Positions 9,366-17,197 of a stretch of DNA of 64,000 bases are shown here, piece by piece. This DNA is from Qipengyuania vulgaris (GTDB lineage: Bacteria; Pseudomonadota; Alphaproteobacteria; Sphingomonadales; Sphingomonadaceae), in NCBI RefSeq assembly GCF_009827325.1, contig NZ_WTYC01000004.1, forward strand, positions 1 to 64,000, given 5' to 3'. Below the pieces are notes generated by a model that was not told the origin of the DNA, ran no database searches, and saw nothing but the letters and a program-made list of their open reading frames with translations. How positions within the stretch are numbered: the first letter of the stretch is position 1; each line of letters begins with the position of its first letter. A program made the position numbers and the translations under genes.

Positions 9366-10055
9366 ATGCACAGTCTTTCGAAGCATAGCCTTGTCGCACT
9401 GGCCGCACTCGGCCTGCTGGCGAGCCCCGCCAGCGCCGCCTTCATCGGCTATCTCAAGATCCCGCCCATAGACGGCGATCCGGGCGAGAACGCCGGGATC
9501 GAACCCGACGAGATCGACGCCCGCGCGGTTCCCGAACGCGCCCCGGAACGAGCAGCTACGCGCACAGTGGAACGCGGCGCCCAGCGCATGGCCCCGCGCA
9601 CGCCGGAACGCGCCCCTGCGGACTATCTCACCATCCCGATGTCGGAAACGCACTCGGCAACCGGCGAGCACGAGGTCGAATACGACCTACTCGCCGCCAA
9701 GGACGAGGATGGCCCGCGAGACCTGCTACCCGTCATCTGGGAAACCCCCGCCGCGCAGGCCGGGGCGAGCGGCAAGCGCCAGCACAAGCCCTTCGTGTTC
9801 ACCAAGGAAGCAGCCCCGGCCACCCCGGCACGCGCCCGCACCGCAGAGGCCCCCCGCAGCCTGCCCGCGCCGCCCTCACGCGAAGGTGGCAGCGTCACCG
9901 TGGCCGCAAGCTGGGACGGCTGCACCGTCGGCACCCGCTATCCGCATGTGGTGGTGGGAGGGGGCGATCCGGCGCGCGAATACACGCTGCACGGCGCCCG
10001 GGTGACCGACTGCGCGGCGGAGCAGGTCTCCTTCGCTTACGAGCGGGTGGGGTAG
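9366..10055 (+). CDS. Exported protein of unknown function, Pro/Ala/Arg-rich
   Basis: A 229-residue protein with a clear Sec signal peptide (MHSLSKHSLVALAALGLL, cleavage after SPASA). The mature part has a low-complexity stretch rich in Arg, Pro, Glu and Ala (residues about 45-80 and 140-175), then a compact C-terminal region with two cysteines (SWDGCTVG and VTDCAAEQ) that could form a disulfide in the periplasm. The ATG at 9366 has GGAGGAG 8 bases upstream. I do not recognise a family. It follows the regulator on the same strand but 115 bases away. Confidence 0.7.
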   Translation: MHSLSKHSLVALAALGLLASPASAAFIGYLKIPPIDGDPGENAGIEPDEIDARAVPERAPERAATRTVERGAQRMAPRTPERAPADYLTIPMSETHSATGEHEVEYDLLAAKDEDGPRDLLPVIWETPAAQAGASGKRQHKPFVFTKEAAPATPARARTAEAPRSLPAPPSREGGSVTVAASWDGCTVGTRYPHVVVGGGDPAREYTLHGARVTDCAAEQVSFAYERVG

Positions 10056-10180
10056 GGCTTAGTATGAAGACCGCTAGGAATAACATACGAGCGTCACACC
10101 ACTACAAGAGGAAACAATTTACGAGAGAATAACATTGGTCGTAGAGAGTCTTTAAGAATTTACTTCATTGAAAAGACCGG

Positions 10181-10519
10181 ATGCGCTCCGACACGCGGAT
10201 CGATGCGCTGGCGGAGGATTTCGACGGCATGATCGCCCGCATGCGCGCCGGGGAGCCGATTGATGCGCGGGTGGAGGAGGGGGCGGCGGGCCCAGTCCCA
10301 ACCTCCGCTCACCCTGAGCCTGTCGGAAGCGAAGCTGACCCGGAGGGTCAACGGTCCTTGCGTCAGGCCAACCTGCTTCGACAGGCTCGGCATGAGCGGG
10401 AGACTGTGATCGGAGATGCAGGCGGAAACACCCCCGGAATTTCTTCGCCTGGACAGTGTAATACCCGGTCCATGTCTCAGGGTGGCGAGGCTCCTACGGA
10501 CCGCAGCGTACCGCCGTGA
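10181..10519 (+). CDS. Possible truncated hypothetical protein
   Basis: An open frame of 112 codons. Only the first 35 or so (MRSDTRIDALAEDFDGMIA...DARVEEG) have the composition of a real protein; from about 10300 the frame runs through an inverted-repeat element and becomes Ser/Gly/Pro-rich filler. It may be a gene truncated by that element, or a short chance ORF. The ribosome site is weak. The AT-richer stretch before it (10056-10180) shows no gene. Confidence 0.25.
   Translation: MRSDTRIDALAEDFDGMIARMRAGEPIDARVEEGAAGPVPTSAHPEPVGSEADPEGQRSLRQANLLRQARHERETVIGDAGGNTPGISSPGQCNTRSMSQGGEAPTDRSVPP
10305..10399. repeat. REP-like intergenic inverted repeat
   Basis: Imperfect 25-base arms at 10305-10330 (CCGCTCACCCTGAGCCTGTC...) and 10375-10399 (reverse complement CCGCTCATGCCGAGCCTGTC...). 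Between them is a smaller palindrome, TGACCC...GGGTCA. The core CCTGAGCCTGTCGAAG and its complement is, from general knowledge, a dispersed intergenic repeat in many sphingomonads. No second copy was noticed in this window. Confidence 0.7.
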
Positions 10520-10534
10520 CCCTGTCCCGGTTCC

Positions 10535-10927
10535 GTGCAGAGGACAGACGGCGGGAAGCTGCATTATCGGCGCGGCGAGGAAGGGCTGGAGCCGGTCGTC
10601 AATGCGGACGGGAGGGGGCCGTGCTGCGATTTGCCGCTCTGGCCCGAATGCAGCGAGTGCCCGCATCACCCGCGGGCGCGCAAACTGCTGGCGGAGATGG
10701 AGCGGGAGCGGCCGATCGATGCGCCCGATCCCGACCTGCTGGGCAAGAAGCGCGAGGTCGAGCTGTGCCAGATGGCGGCGTATGACGCGGGCGACGAAGA
10801 CTGGTACCGCTATGGCGAGGGCTATGTCTTTTACGAGCGCGATGCCGAGGGGTACTGGTGCGAGGTGGAGGAGGAAGAGGACGAGGGGGATGAGGAAGAA
10901 GCGCCTGCGACGCCGCTGGTGGAGTGA
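10535..10927 (+). CDS. Hypothetical protein with Cys cluster and acidic tail
   Basis: A 130-residue frame from a GTG start; a stop codon 18 bases upstream limits the start, and no good ribosome site is visible. Residues about 30-47 contain CCDLPLWPECSECPHHP, a Cys/His cluster that could bind metal. The middle is rich in Asp, Tyr and Trp, and the C-terminus is strongly acidic (EVEEEEDEGDEEE). Composition is much more protein-like than overlapping frames. I do not recognise the family. A hairpin (GGGGGCA...TGCCCCC, 10954-10974) follows the stop but has no T-run. Confidence 0.5.
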   Translation: MQRTDGGKLHYRRGEEGLEPVVNADGRGPCCDLPLWPECSECPHHPRARKLLAEMERERPIDAPDPDLLGKKREVELCQMAAYDAGDEDWYRYGEGYVFYERDAEGYWCEVEEEEDEGDEEEAPATPLVE

Positions 10928-11103
10928 GCCGGAGCGGCGGGGCGTGGCTGGCTGGGGGCAGGGCGTATGCCCCCGCCGGTATGATTCGACCTGTGGGCGG
11001 GTCCATGCTACATGGCCACCATCGCCGTGCCGAATCTCAGGCTTCTCGGTGACTGGAAGAAGCGTTTCGCTATGCTTTCGCCTTGTCTTTAGGGATCGCA
11101 CCC

Positions 11104-11196
11104 ATGTCAGACTGGCCTACGATACTCACTGCCATAATTGCGTCCCTGGTTATCGCCGGGGTGCTCAGCGAATGGCTCGCGCGCCGTTCGCGCTGA
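11104..11196 (+). CDS. Small membrane protein candidate, 30 residues
   Basis: ATG 11104 to TGA 11196 encodes 30 residues: a short polar start (MSDWP), a hydrophobic run (TILTAIIASLVIAGVL) and a basic end (EWLARRSR), the pattern of a single-pass small membrane protein. AGGGA lies 8 bases upstream. A good intrinsic terminator follows about 95 bases after the stop, consistent with a short transcript. No homologue is known to me. Confidence 0.45.
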   Translation: MSDWPTILTAIIASLVIAGVLSEWLARRSR

Positions 11197-11292
11197 CCCT
11201 TCGCACAAAGGCGGTGCGCCGACCGCCGCCACCTCCCATCGGCGCGCATTTCCCTTTTTCTCCAACAGGTTTACACTGACCCCAACGGGGCC

Positions 11293-11317
11293 GAGTCCCT
11301 ACTTTGGACTCCTTTTT
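11293..11317 (+). terminator. Intrinsic terminator before the CHRD gene
   Basis: GAGTCC, a 7-base loop, GGACTC, then CTTTTT. A second small hairpin (CCCC AAC GGGG) immediately precedes it. It ends transcription entering from the small ORF at 11104-11196 or further upstream. Confidence 0.75.
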
Positions 11318-11349
11318 CGGGCACAGGCCCCGGGGAAAGGGGACTGCAT

Positions 11350-11787
11350 ATGCCAACCATGCGAAACACGCGCCTCGCGGCCACACTCGCGCTCGCGGCG
11401 CTGACCGTGTCTCCCGCGGGGGCGCAGGGTGACAACCTGCTCGCAGCCAACCTCTTCGGCGACCAAGTCGAAGGCGGAGGAGCGGGCGAACGCGCGACCG
11501 GGGACTTCAACGGCCTCTACGACCGCGCCAGCGGGGAGCTGTGCTACTATCTCGAAGCCGACGGCATCGGCGGCGATGCCACCGCGGCCCACATCCACAA
11601 GGGCAAGCGCGGATCGACCGGCGCCGAAGTGGTGACGCTGGAGATGGCGGAGATGGACGAAGCCTGCGTAGCAGTGGAGGCGGGCGCGATCGCGGCCATG
11701 CTCCGCTCGCCCGAGGACTACTACGTCGACATCCACACCGCCGCCCACCGAGACGGTGCAGTACGCGGGCAGTTGAAGGACGATTAG
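11350..11787 (+). CDS. CHRD domain-containing exported protein
   Basis: A 145-residue protein with a signal peptide (cleavage near SPAGAQG) followed by a single CHRD domain of about 115 residues. Family features are visible: LCYYLEADGIG, the AAHIHKGKRGSTG block and the closing DIHTAAHRDGAVRGQL. CHRD domains are named after chordin, and their bacterial role is not established. Likely periplasmic or outer-membrane associated. GGGGA lies before the ATG. Transcribed alone after a terminator. Confidence 0.9.
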   Translation: MPTMRNTRLAATLALAALTVSPAGAQGDNLLAANLFGDQVEGGGAGERATGDFNGLYDRASGELCYYLEADGIGGDATAAHIHKGKRGSTGAEVVTLEMAEMDEACVAVEAGAIAAMLRSPEDYYVDIHTAAHRDGAVRGQLKDD

Positions 11788-11860
11788 AGCGGCGATCTTG
11801 TCTTGTGGCGCATTGCGGGTTTAGAACCGCCGGCGACTGCAATCATGGGGGACTGCATTC

Positions 11861-12502
11861 ATGGCGACCGCTGCCAAACCCGCGGCTGCGCGCGACTATA
11901 CCGCAAAGCCGCTCTTCGCAGAGCCGTACTTCGTCACCAACATCGGCGATGCGATCAGCGACAAGCAGGTGCAGTTCATCAAGTCGGTCAAGATGATCGA
12001 GAACCAGATGAACCACATCTCGGAGGACCTCTACCTCTTCGACCGCCCGGAGCTACGAAGCGTCAAGAAGGCGGTTCACGAGGCGCTGGCGACATACGCG
12101 CAGGAAGTGCTGGGCATTGCCCACCGACTCGACGTGACGCAGAGCTGGTCGCTGATGAACCCGCCGGGCGTCGGCATGCATGCGCATACGCATTCGAACT
12201 CGCTGGTGTCGGGCTCGCTCTATTACGCGCCCATGCCCGATCCGCCGGGCAACATGGTGTTCGAACGCACCAACGGTTACCGGCAGATCGAGTTGGAAGT
12301 CGATCCGGCGAAGACCAGCATCTACAACGCACCGCGCAACGCGGTCGTACCCAGGCAGGGTGATCTGGTGTTGTTTTCCAGCTCGATCCTGCACTTCGTC
12401 GAAACGAACCAGTCGAAGGAAGACCGTTATTCGATCGCTTTCAACACCTTCCCCCGCGGGAAGATCGGCAATTTCCGCGATGTGAGCGAGCTGAAGCTCT
12501 AA
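11861..12502 (+). CDS. Putative 2OG-Fe(II) oxygenase
   Basis: A 213-residue soluble protein resembling the small 2OG-Fe(II) oxygenase family of the TIGR02466 type. A His-rich strand ([18 protein letters not shown], residues about 105-122) can supply the first iron ligand. LHFVETNQ supplies the distal His, and [10 protein letters not shown] an Arg for 2-oxoglutarate. Substrate unknown. GGGGGA lies before the ATG. Its stop codon overlaps that of rlpA on the other strand, so the two genes are convergent with no gap. Confidence 0.82.
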   Translation: MATAAKPAAARDYTAKPLFAEPYFVTNIGDAISDKQVQFIKSVKMIENQMNHISEDLYLFDRPELRSVKKAVHEALATYAQEVLGIAHRLDVTQSWSLMNPPGVGMHAHTHSNSLVSGSLYYAPMPDPPGNMVFERTNGYRQIELEVDPAKTSIYNAPRNAVVPRQGDLVLFSSSILHFVETNQSKEDRYSIAFNTFPRGKIGNFRDVSELKL

Positions 12503-13011
12503 TCGAGCAGCGCCAGTTCGACGGTGCCGTGACCGCGGGCGATCAGGCCGATGTCTTCGGCTGCGCGGCGGCTGAGATCGATCGTGCGGCCGCGGGTGAA
12601 AGGTCCGCGGTCATTGATGCGGACCACGACCTTCTTACCGGTCGAGGGGTTGGTAACCTGGACGCGGCTGCCGAAGGGCAGGGTGCGATGCGCGGCGGTG
12701 TAGCCGTGCATGTCGAAGCGCTCCCCGCTAGCCGTGGGGCGACCGTGGAACCGCTTGCCGTAATAGGACGCGATACCGCTGCCGAGCGAAGTGGCGGCGG
12801 GTCCTTCCTCGATCGGCGGTTCGAAGGTTTCGAGATCGACCGCTTCCGGACCCGGTTCGGGTGCGTCGGGCAGTTCGCGATACGGCGCGAAATCGCCCGA
12901 AAATGTCGGCTGCACGAAGGCGGGGCCCTCGTTGCCTTGAGAATGACCGGCAGTGCCGGGCAGCGCCAGGGCTGCAAGAAACAGTATGCTGCGAAACGCG
13001 CGATTGGCCAT
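12499..13011 (-). CDS. rlpA: Septal ring lytic transglycosylase-type protein RlpA
   Basis: A 170-residue exported protein with a signal peptide ([19 protein letters not shown]...) and a C-terminal double-psi beta-barrel. Conserved RlpA motifs are [46 protein letters not shown] and [11 protein letters not shown]; the Asp of NDRGPF is the usual catalytic residue. RlpA acts on denuded glycan strands at the septum. There is no SPOR domain, so this is the short form. The linker before the barrel is acidic and Pro-rich. Confidence 0.92.
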   Translation of the reverse strand: MANRAFRSILFLAALALPGTAGHSQGNEGPAFVQPTFSGDFAPYRELPDAPEPGPEAVDLETFEPPIEEGPAATSLGSGIASYYGKRFHGRPTASGERFDMHGYTAAHRTLPFGSRVQVTNPSTGKKVVVRINDRGPFTRGRTIDLSRRAAEDIGLIARGHGTVELALLD

Positions 13012-13941
13012 GTTCTGGACCTCCCGTTCGGTTCAGGAGGCTATAGAGAAGCTGGCAGGCGGAGTCGTTAACGCACCGGGAGGCTGCCCCGATTTGGCCA
13101 CGTTTCGTCGTGAGTCGGCCAAGAAGGAAGCTTTCCTACTGTATCTTGGGGGTGTCATACCACAGCACCACAACTGGCCGAATCCCCGTTCGGCGCGCTC
13201 TTTGACAATGTGGCAGAAAGCAAATGGGGCCGGCATCGCTGCCGACCCCACTCTCACCGATACGTGGCCGTGTTCCTTCAACCGAAGTTCAAGGGACGCA
13301 GACTTGGCATCCGATGTTTTCCCATCCGTTCCGTCCGAAGACTTCACTTCAGGTTCTATCACCGGCGCTCGCACCGGCATCCGGATCTACCCTCCACTCG
13401 GCCCGGTTTCGGCCGCGTCATGATCTTGCGATCACTCGCTTGCCTGGCCCAGCCGCGCTTCAACGGGCGGTTCCGCAGCCCGGCTTTCCGTTGATGGCCG
13501 GTACCTCGAGCGGTCACATCGCCTTCCGGTCCGAAGACCTTTATACGACGCCACCATCGGCATCCGGCCGGGTAGGCCATGCTCACAACAGAACACCTTC
13601 GTACTTCCGTCATCGGCCCACCTTGCGCCGGAGCAAGCTCCTTTGCATGAGGGTCTCAAGAGGCACGCGGACAGGTTCCGCTGCGTCTTTCCGGTTCCGA
13701 ATTTCCAATGTCTTTCAAGTCGTTAGACCCTCCAGACCGGAAGCTTTCTTCGCCGTTCCGATGAATTGAAGCTGCGCCTGCAGGGCCGATTCTACAAGCT
13801 GGCAAGGGGCGACTTATCCACTTTCGCCGCTTTTCGCTGTGGAGGAGAGTGGATAACTAAACGGCTCGTCGCAAATTTTAGAACGCGAGCCAGTCTCGCA
13901 GTGTAATCTTGCGCTTTCGCGTCGAACGGCCACGCAATTTT
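13012..13941. other. 930-base gene-free, hairpin-rich region; candidate structured RNA
   Basis: No convincing protein gene on either strand: open frames here are Ser/Pro/Arg-rich and lack ribosome sites. Several short hairpins occur, for example a GC stem at 13226-13249 (GGGGCCGGCA / TGCCGACCCC), GGTCCGAAGACC near 13528, and CGGCGCTCGCACCGG near 13360. GCGCTCTTTGACAATG at 13195-13210 resembles the boxA antitermination sequence of rRNA leaders. Read leftward, the GC stem at 13226-13249 is followed by a moderately T-rich stretch. It lies downstream of argG on the argG strand, so a long 3' UTR or an independent RNA are both possible. Confidence 0.45.
13814..13856. repeat. Inverted pair of DnaA-box-like 9-mers
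   Basis: TTATCCACT (13814-13822) and its exact complement AGTGGATAA (13848-13856), 25 bases apart, about 85 bases after the argG stop. Each differs from the strong DnaA box TTATCCACA at the last base. It could equally be a stem-loop in an RNA. Confidence 0.5.
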
Positions 13942-15156
13942 CTACCGGCCGCGCTTGGCAAGCAGTCTCAGGCGCAGGGCGTTGAGCTTGATGAAGCCTT
14001 CCGCATCCTTCTGGTCGTAGGCGCCGGCGTCGTCCTCGAAGGTCACATGGGCCTCCGAATAGAGCGAGTTGTCCGACCTGCGTCCCACTACCATGGCATT
14101 GCCCTTGTAGAGCTTCAGCCGGACGGTGCCGCTGACCTTCTCCTGGCTGAGATCGACCGCAGCCTGCAGCATTTCGCGCTCGGGGCTGAACCACAGGCCG
14201 TTATACACCAACTCTGCGTAGCGCGGCATCAGTTCGTCCTTGAGATGCGCCGCCCCGCGATCGAGAGTGATCTGCTCGATCCCGCGGTGTGCGCGGGCAT
14301 AGATTTCGCCGCCCGGGGTTTCGTACATCCCGCGGCTCTTCATGCCGACGAAGCGGTTCTCGACAAGATCGAGCCTGCCGATCCCATGCTTGCGGCCCAG
14401 ATCATTCAGCGCGGCCAGCAGCGTCGCCGGGCTCATCGCCTCGCCATCGAGCGATACGCCATCGCCCTTCTCGAAGCCGATCTCGATATATTCGGGCGTA
14501 TTGGGCGCGTCCTCCGGATGGTCGGTGCGCGAATAGACATAGTCCGGAGTTTCCTCCCACGGATCCTCCAGCACCTTGCCCTCTGACGAAGTGTGGAGGA
14601 GGTTGGCGTCGGTGGAGAAGGGGCTTTCGCCGCGCTTGTCTTTCGGCACGGCGATCTGGTGCGCTTCGGCCCATGCGATCAGGGCAGTGCGGCTTGTCAG
14701 GTCCCATTCGCGCCACGGGGCGATCACCTTGATATCGGGATCGAGCGCATAGGCCGACAGTTCGAAACGGACCTGGTCGTTGCCCTTGCCCGTGGCACCG
14801 TGAGCAACGGCATCGGCATTCGTTTCATGCGCAATCTCGACGAGACGCTTGGAGATCAGTGGGCGGGCGATGCTGGTGCCCAGCAGGTAATCGCCTTCGT
14901 AGCGGGCATTGGCGCGCATCATCGGGAAGACGAAATCGCGGACGAATTCCTCGCGCAGGTCCTCGATGAAGATATGCTTGTCGGGAATGCCCATCGCGCG
15001 GGCCTTCTCACGCGCAGGTTCGATCTCCTCGCCCTGTCCGAGGTCGGCGGTGAAGGTGACCACCTCGAGCCCGCGCTCGACTTCGAGCCACTTGGCGATG
15101 ACGGAAGTATCGAGGCCGCCGGAATAGGCAAGGACGACACGCTTGATATCGGACAT
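13942..15156 (-). CDS. argG: Argininosuccinate synthase
   Basis: A 404-residue cytosolic enzyme that joins citrulline and aspartate with ATP in arginine synthesis. The N-type ATP pyrophosphatase loop SGGLDTS is at residues 12-18. Other family blocks are [42 protein letters not shown] and [11 protein letters not shown]. Length is normal. Divergent from the acyltransferase gene; the 147-base gap between them must hold both promoters. No other arg gene is adjacent. Confidence 0.98.
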   Translation of the reverse strand: MSDIKRVVLAYSGGLDTSVIAKWLEVERGLEVVTFTADLGQGEEIEPAREKARAMGIPDKHIFIEDLREEFVRDFVFPMMRANARYEGDYLLGTSIARPLISKRLVEIAHETNADAVAHGATGKGNDQVRFELSAYALDPDIKVIAPWREWDLTSRTALIAWAEAHQIAVPKDKRGESPFSTDANLLHTSSEGKVLEDPWEETPDYVYSRTDHPEDAPNTPEYIEIGFEKGDGVSLDGEAMSPATLLAALNDLGRKHGIGRLDLVENRFVGMKSRGMYETPGGEIYARAHRGIEQITLDRGAAHLKDELMPRYAELVYNGLWFSPEREMLQAAVDLSQEKVSGTVRLKLYKGNAMVVGRRSDNSLYSEAHVTFEDDAGAYDQKDAEGFIKLNALRLRLLAKRGR

Positions 15157-15303
15157 GGAGCTACCTTCGTTGAATTCGCCGCGCCGCTAGCAGGGGGGCG
15201 GACATATAGGCAATCAAGAAGCACTAATCGCCGGAAAAGGCGCGCGACTTGCTGGTTGTCAGCCAATCGATCACTACATGATTCGCATAAGCACTGGGGG
15301 GCG

Positions 15304-16659
15304 ATGAAGAATATGGCTTTGTGGAGCAAGGCGAAGTCGATGGCGGAGCAAACTCCGCCGGAACGCAATCGCTACGTCGATTTCCTGCGCGCCCTGTCGA
15401 TCCTCGCGGTGGTCATCGGCCATTGGCTGGTCGCCGCGCCTTATATCGGCAGCGATGGTGAAGTCGTCGGTGGGCACCTGCTCGGTATCCTGCCTTGGAC
15501 GCAACGGCTCACCTGGGGATTCCAGGTCATGCCGATTTTCTTCCTCGTTGGAGGATACTCCAATGGAGTCAGCTGGGCTTCGACCCGCGACAGAAACGGC
15601 CATTATTCGGAATGGTTCGCCAGTCGCATTCAGCGCCTGATCAACCCGGTTTTTCCCGTGCTGCTGGTATGGGCGGTATTCGCTTTCGTCGCCACGCAGA
15701 TCGGGATGGCGCGCGAGACGGTGAGGATGGCGGTCAGTCTCGCGCTGGTGCCTGTCTGGTTCCTCGCGGTGTATCTTCTGGTAACCGCGCTCGCGCCGCT
15801 CACGTGGAATCTGTGGGAGAAGCTTGGCTGGGGTAGCTGGGCGTTGCTGGTGGCGGGCGCCGCGGCGATCGACTGGCTGACCTTGGCGCAGGGCGTGGCC
15901 TACGTGAACTACCTCAATTTTCTCTTCGTGTGGGTGGGCATCCATCAGCTTGGCTATGCGTGGCAGCAAGGTAGAATTCCGCGAGGAGGGCAGGGCGCGC
16001 TCGTTGCTTTAGGTGCTGGAATGGTATTGATCGCCCTCACGGTCTTCGGGCCTTACCCAATCGCCATGATCGGTGTACCCGGGGCCGAGATTACGAATTC
16101 CATGCCGCCGACGCTAGCGCTCATGGTACTGGGCGTGACGCAGACGGGGTTGGTGCTGGCGCTGGAACCGTGGGGCAGGAAACTGCTCGACAACATCACG
16201 TTATGGACAGCGACGGTGCTGATGAACGGCATGATCATGACCGTCTATCTCTGGCACCTGACCTCATACGTATTGGTAATGGTCCTCGCATGGTTGGCTG
16301 GCGGTATCGGTCTGCGCATGGCCCCCGGCAGCAGTGAGTGGTGGTGGAGCCGGCCGGTCTGGTTCGCACTTTACATCGCCATACTGCTTCCGCTGATTGC
16401 CACCTTCGCACGCTATGAACGCGGGATGGGGGCCGCCACACGCGAGACCCCGGTCCCGCACCTGCGCCTTGTAATCGGTATGGTCGCAATCTGCGTAGGT
16501 CTCGCCATGACCGCGGCAATCAGCATCGCCAGCCCCGAAGGCGTGACTGGTGTGCGATTGTGGGTAGTGGCGCTGCCTTTCATCGGCGCGGCATTGGTCG
16601 GCTTCGGGCCGGTCTATGATCGGTTCAAGAGATTGGGCAGGAAACCTTCCGGCACCTGA
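15304..16659 (+). CDS. Membrane acyltransferase, acyltransferase-3 family
   Basis: A polytopic inner-membrane protein of about 451 residues with about ten hydrophobic segments. The N-terminal RNRYVDFLRALSILAVVIGHW is cut here to its key parts: the RxR-like basic start and the GHW histidine, hallmarks of OafA/Acyltransferase-3 enzymes that O-acetylate surface glycans. Substrate unknown. ATG 15304 follows a GGGGGG tract; ATG 15313 or 15340 are alternatives. The reading frame is open far upstream, but that part is antisense to argG. It may modify the exopolysaccharide made by the 47-56 kb genes (inference only). Confidence 0.88.
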   Translation: MKNMALWSKAKSMAEQTPPERNRYVDFLRALSILAVVIGHWLVAAPYIGSDGEVVGGHLLGILPWTQRLTWGFQVMPIFFLVGGYSNGVSWASTRDRNGHYSEWFASRIQRLINPVFPVLLVWAVFAFVATQIGMARETVRMAVSLALVPVWFLAVYLLVTALAPLTWNLWEKLGWGSWALLVAGAAAIDWLTLAQGVAYVNYLNFLFVWVGIHQLGYAWQQGRIPRGGQGALVALGAGMVLIALTVFGPYPIAMIGVPGAEITNSMPPTLALMVLGVTQTGLVLALEPWGRKLLDNITLWTATVLMNGMIMTVYLWHLTSYVLVMVLAWLAGGIGLRMAPGSSEWWWSRPVWFALYIAILLPLIATFARYERGMGAATRETPVPHLRLVIGMVAICVGLAMTAAISIASPEGVTGVRLWVVALPFIGAALVGFGPVYDRFKRLGRKPSGT

Positions 16660-16696
16660 CGCGCTTTCTCCGGCAAGCGGAGAGGAGCCTGCGAAT

Positions 16697-17185
16697 ATGG
16701 AATTGAACGACCCGGTGGTCATGCATTGGATCGACTACGATCTATTGTCGAGACTCGGCGTAGCAGCCATCATCGGCCTGCTGCTCGGGCTGGACAGGGA
16801 ACTGCGTGGCCACGCCGCTGGAATGCGCACGCACGGGCTGATCTGCTTTTCCGCAGCAGCGATGACAGTTTCCGTCCTCGGCCTCTACAACACGCTGGAT
16901 GCAGAACGCGCCGATCCGCTGCGCGTCTACGAAGCGGCGGGCGCCTTCATCGGCATTATCGGCGCGGGCCTGATCGTGTTCAGCAAGGGGCAGGTCCACA
17001 ACCTCACAACGGCGGCGCACCTCTGGCTGGCAGCGGTGATCGGGATCGCTTGCGGTGCGGGCCAATGGCCGCTGGTCGCGGTCGCCTTCGTTGTCGGCGT
17101 GGTGATGCTGACGCTGCTTAGAGTGGTGGAGCCGAAGGGGCGGGACCGCCGTCTGGGTGAAGAGGACAAGCGTAGGGACGACTAG
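16697..17185 (+). CDS. MgtC/SapB family membrane protein
   Basis: 162 residues with four to five transmembrane segments. The conserved MgtC N-terminus is present: LLSRLGVAAIIGLLLGLDRE followed by RGHAAGMRTHGL. In other bacteria MgtC proteins affect magnesium-stress survival and F-ATPase; the role here is unknown. ATG 16697 is preceded by GAGAGGAG. It starts 37 bases after the acyltransferase stop on the same strand, so co-transcription is likely. The C-terminus is short and charged (GRDRRLGEEDKRRDD), with no C-terminal ACT-like domain. Confidence 0.88.
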   Translation: MELNDPVVMHWIDYDLLSRLGVAAIIGLLLGLDRELRGHAAGMRTHGLICFSAAAMTVSVLGLYNTLDAERADPLRVYEAAGAFIGIIGAGLIVFSKGQVHNLTTAAHLWLAAVIGIACGAGQWPLVAVAFVVGVVMLTLLRVVEPKGRDRRLGEEDKRRDD

Positions 17186-17197
17186 CGCGGCAGCCCC

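Noticed and set aside
10160-11279. Overlapping long frames on both strands (313 and 287 codons)
   Set aside because: Both are rich in Arg, Pro and His; the 130-codon frame at 10535 has far more natural composition.
13814-13856. Replication origin
   Set aside because: Only two near-boxes, no AT-rich unwinding element and no dnaA, hemE or parAB neighbours.
13012-13941. tmRNA gene in the gap near argG
   Set aside because: No T-loop GGTTCGAATCC-like sequence or recognisable tag-coding segment was found on either strand.
14593-15303. Long open frame upstream of the acyltransferase
   Set aside because: This part is exactly antisense to argG, and the acyltransferase motif with ribosome site begins only at 15304.
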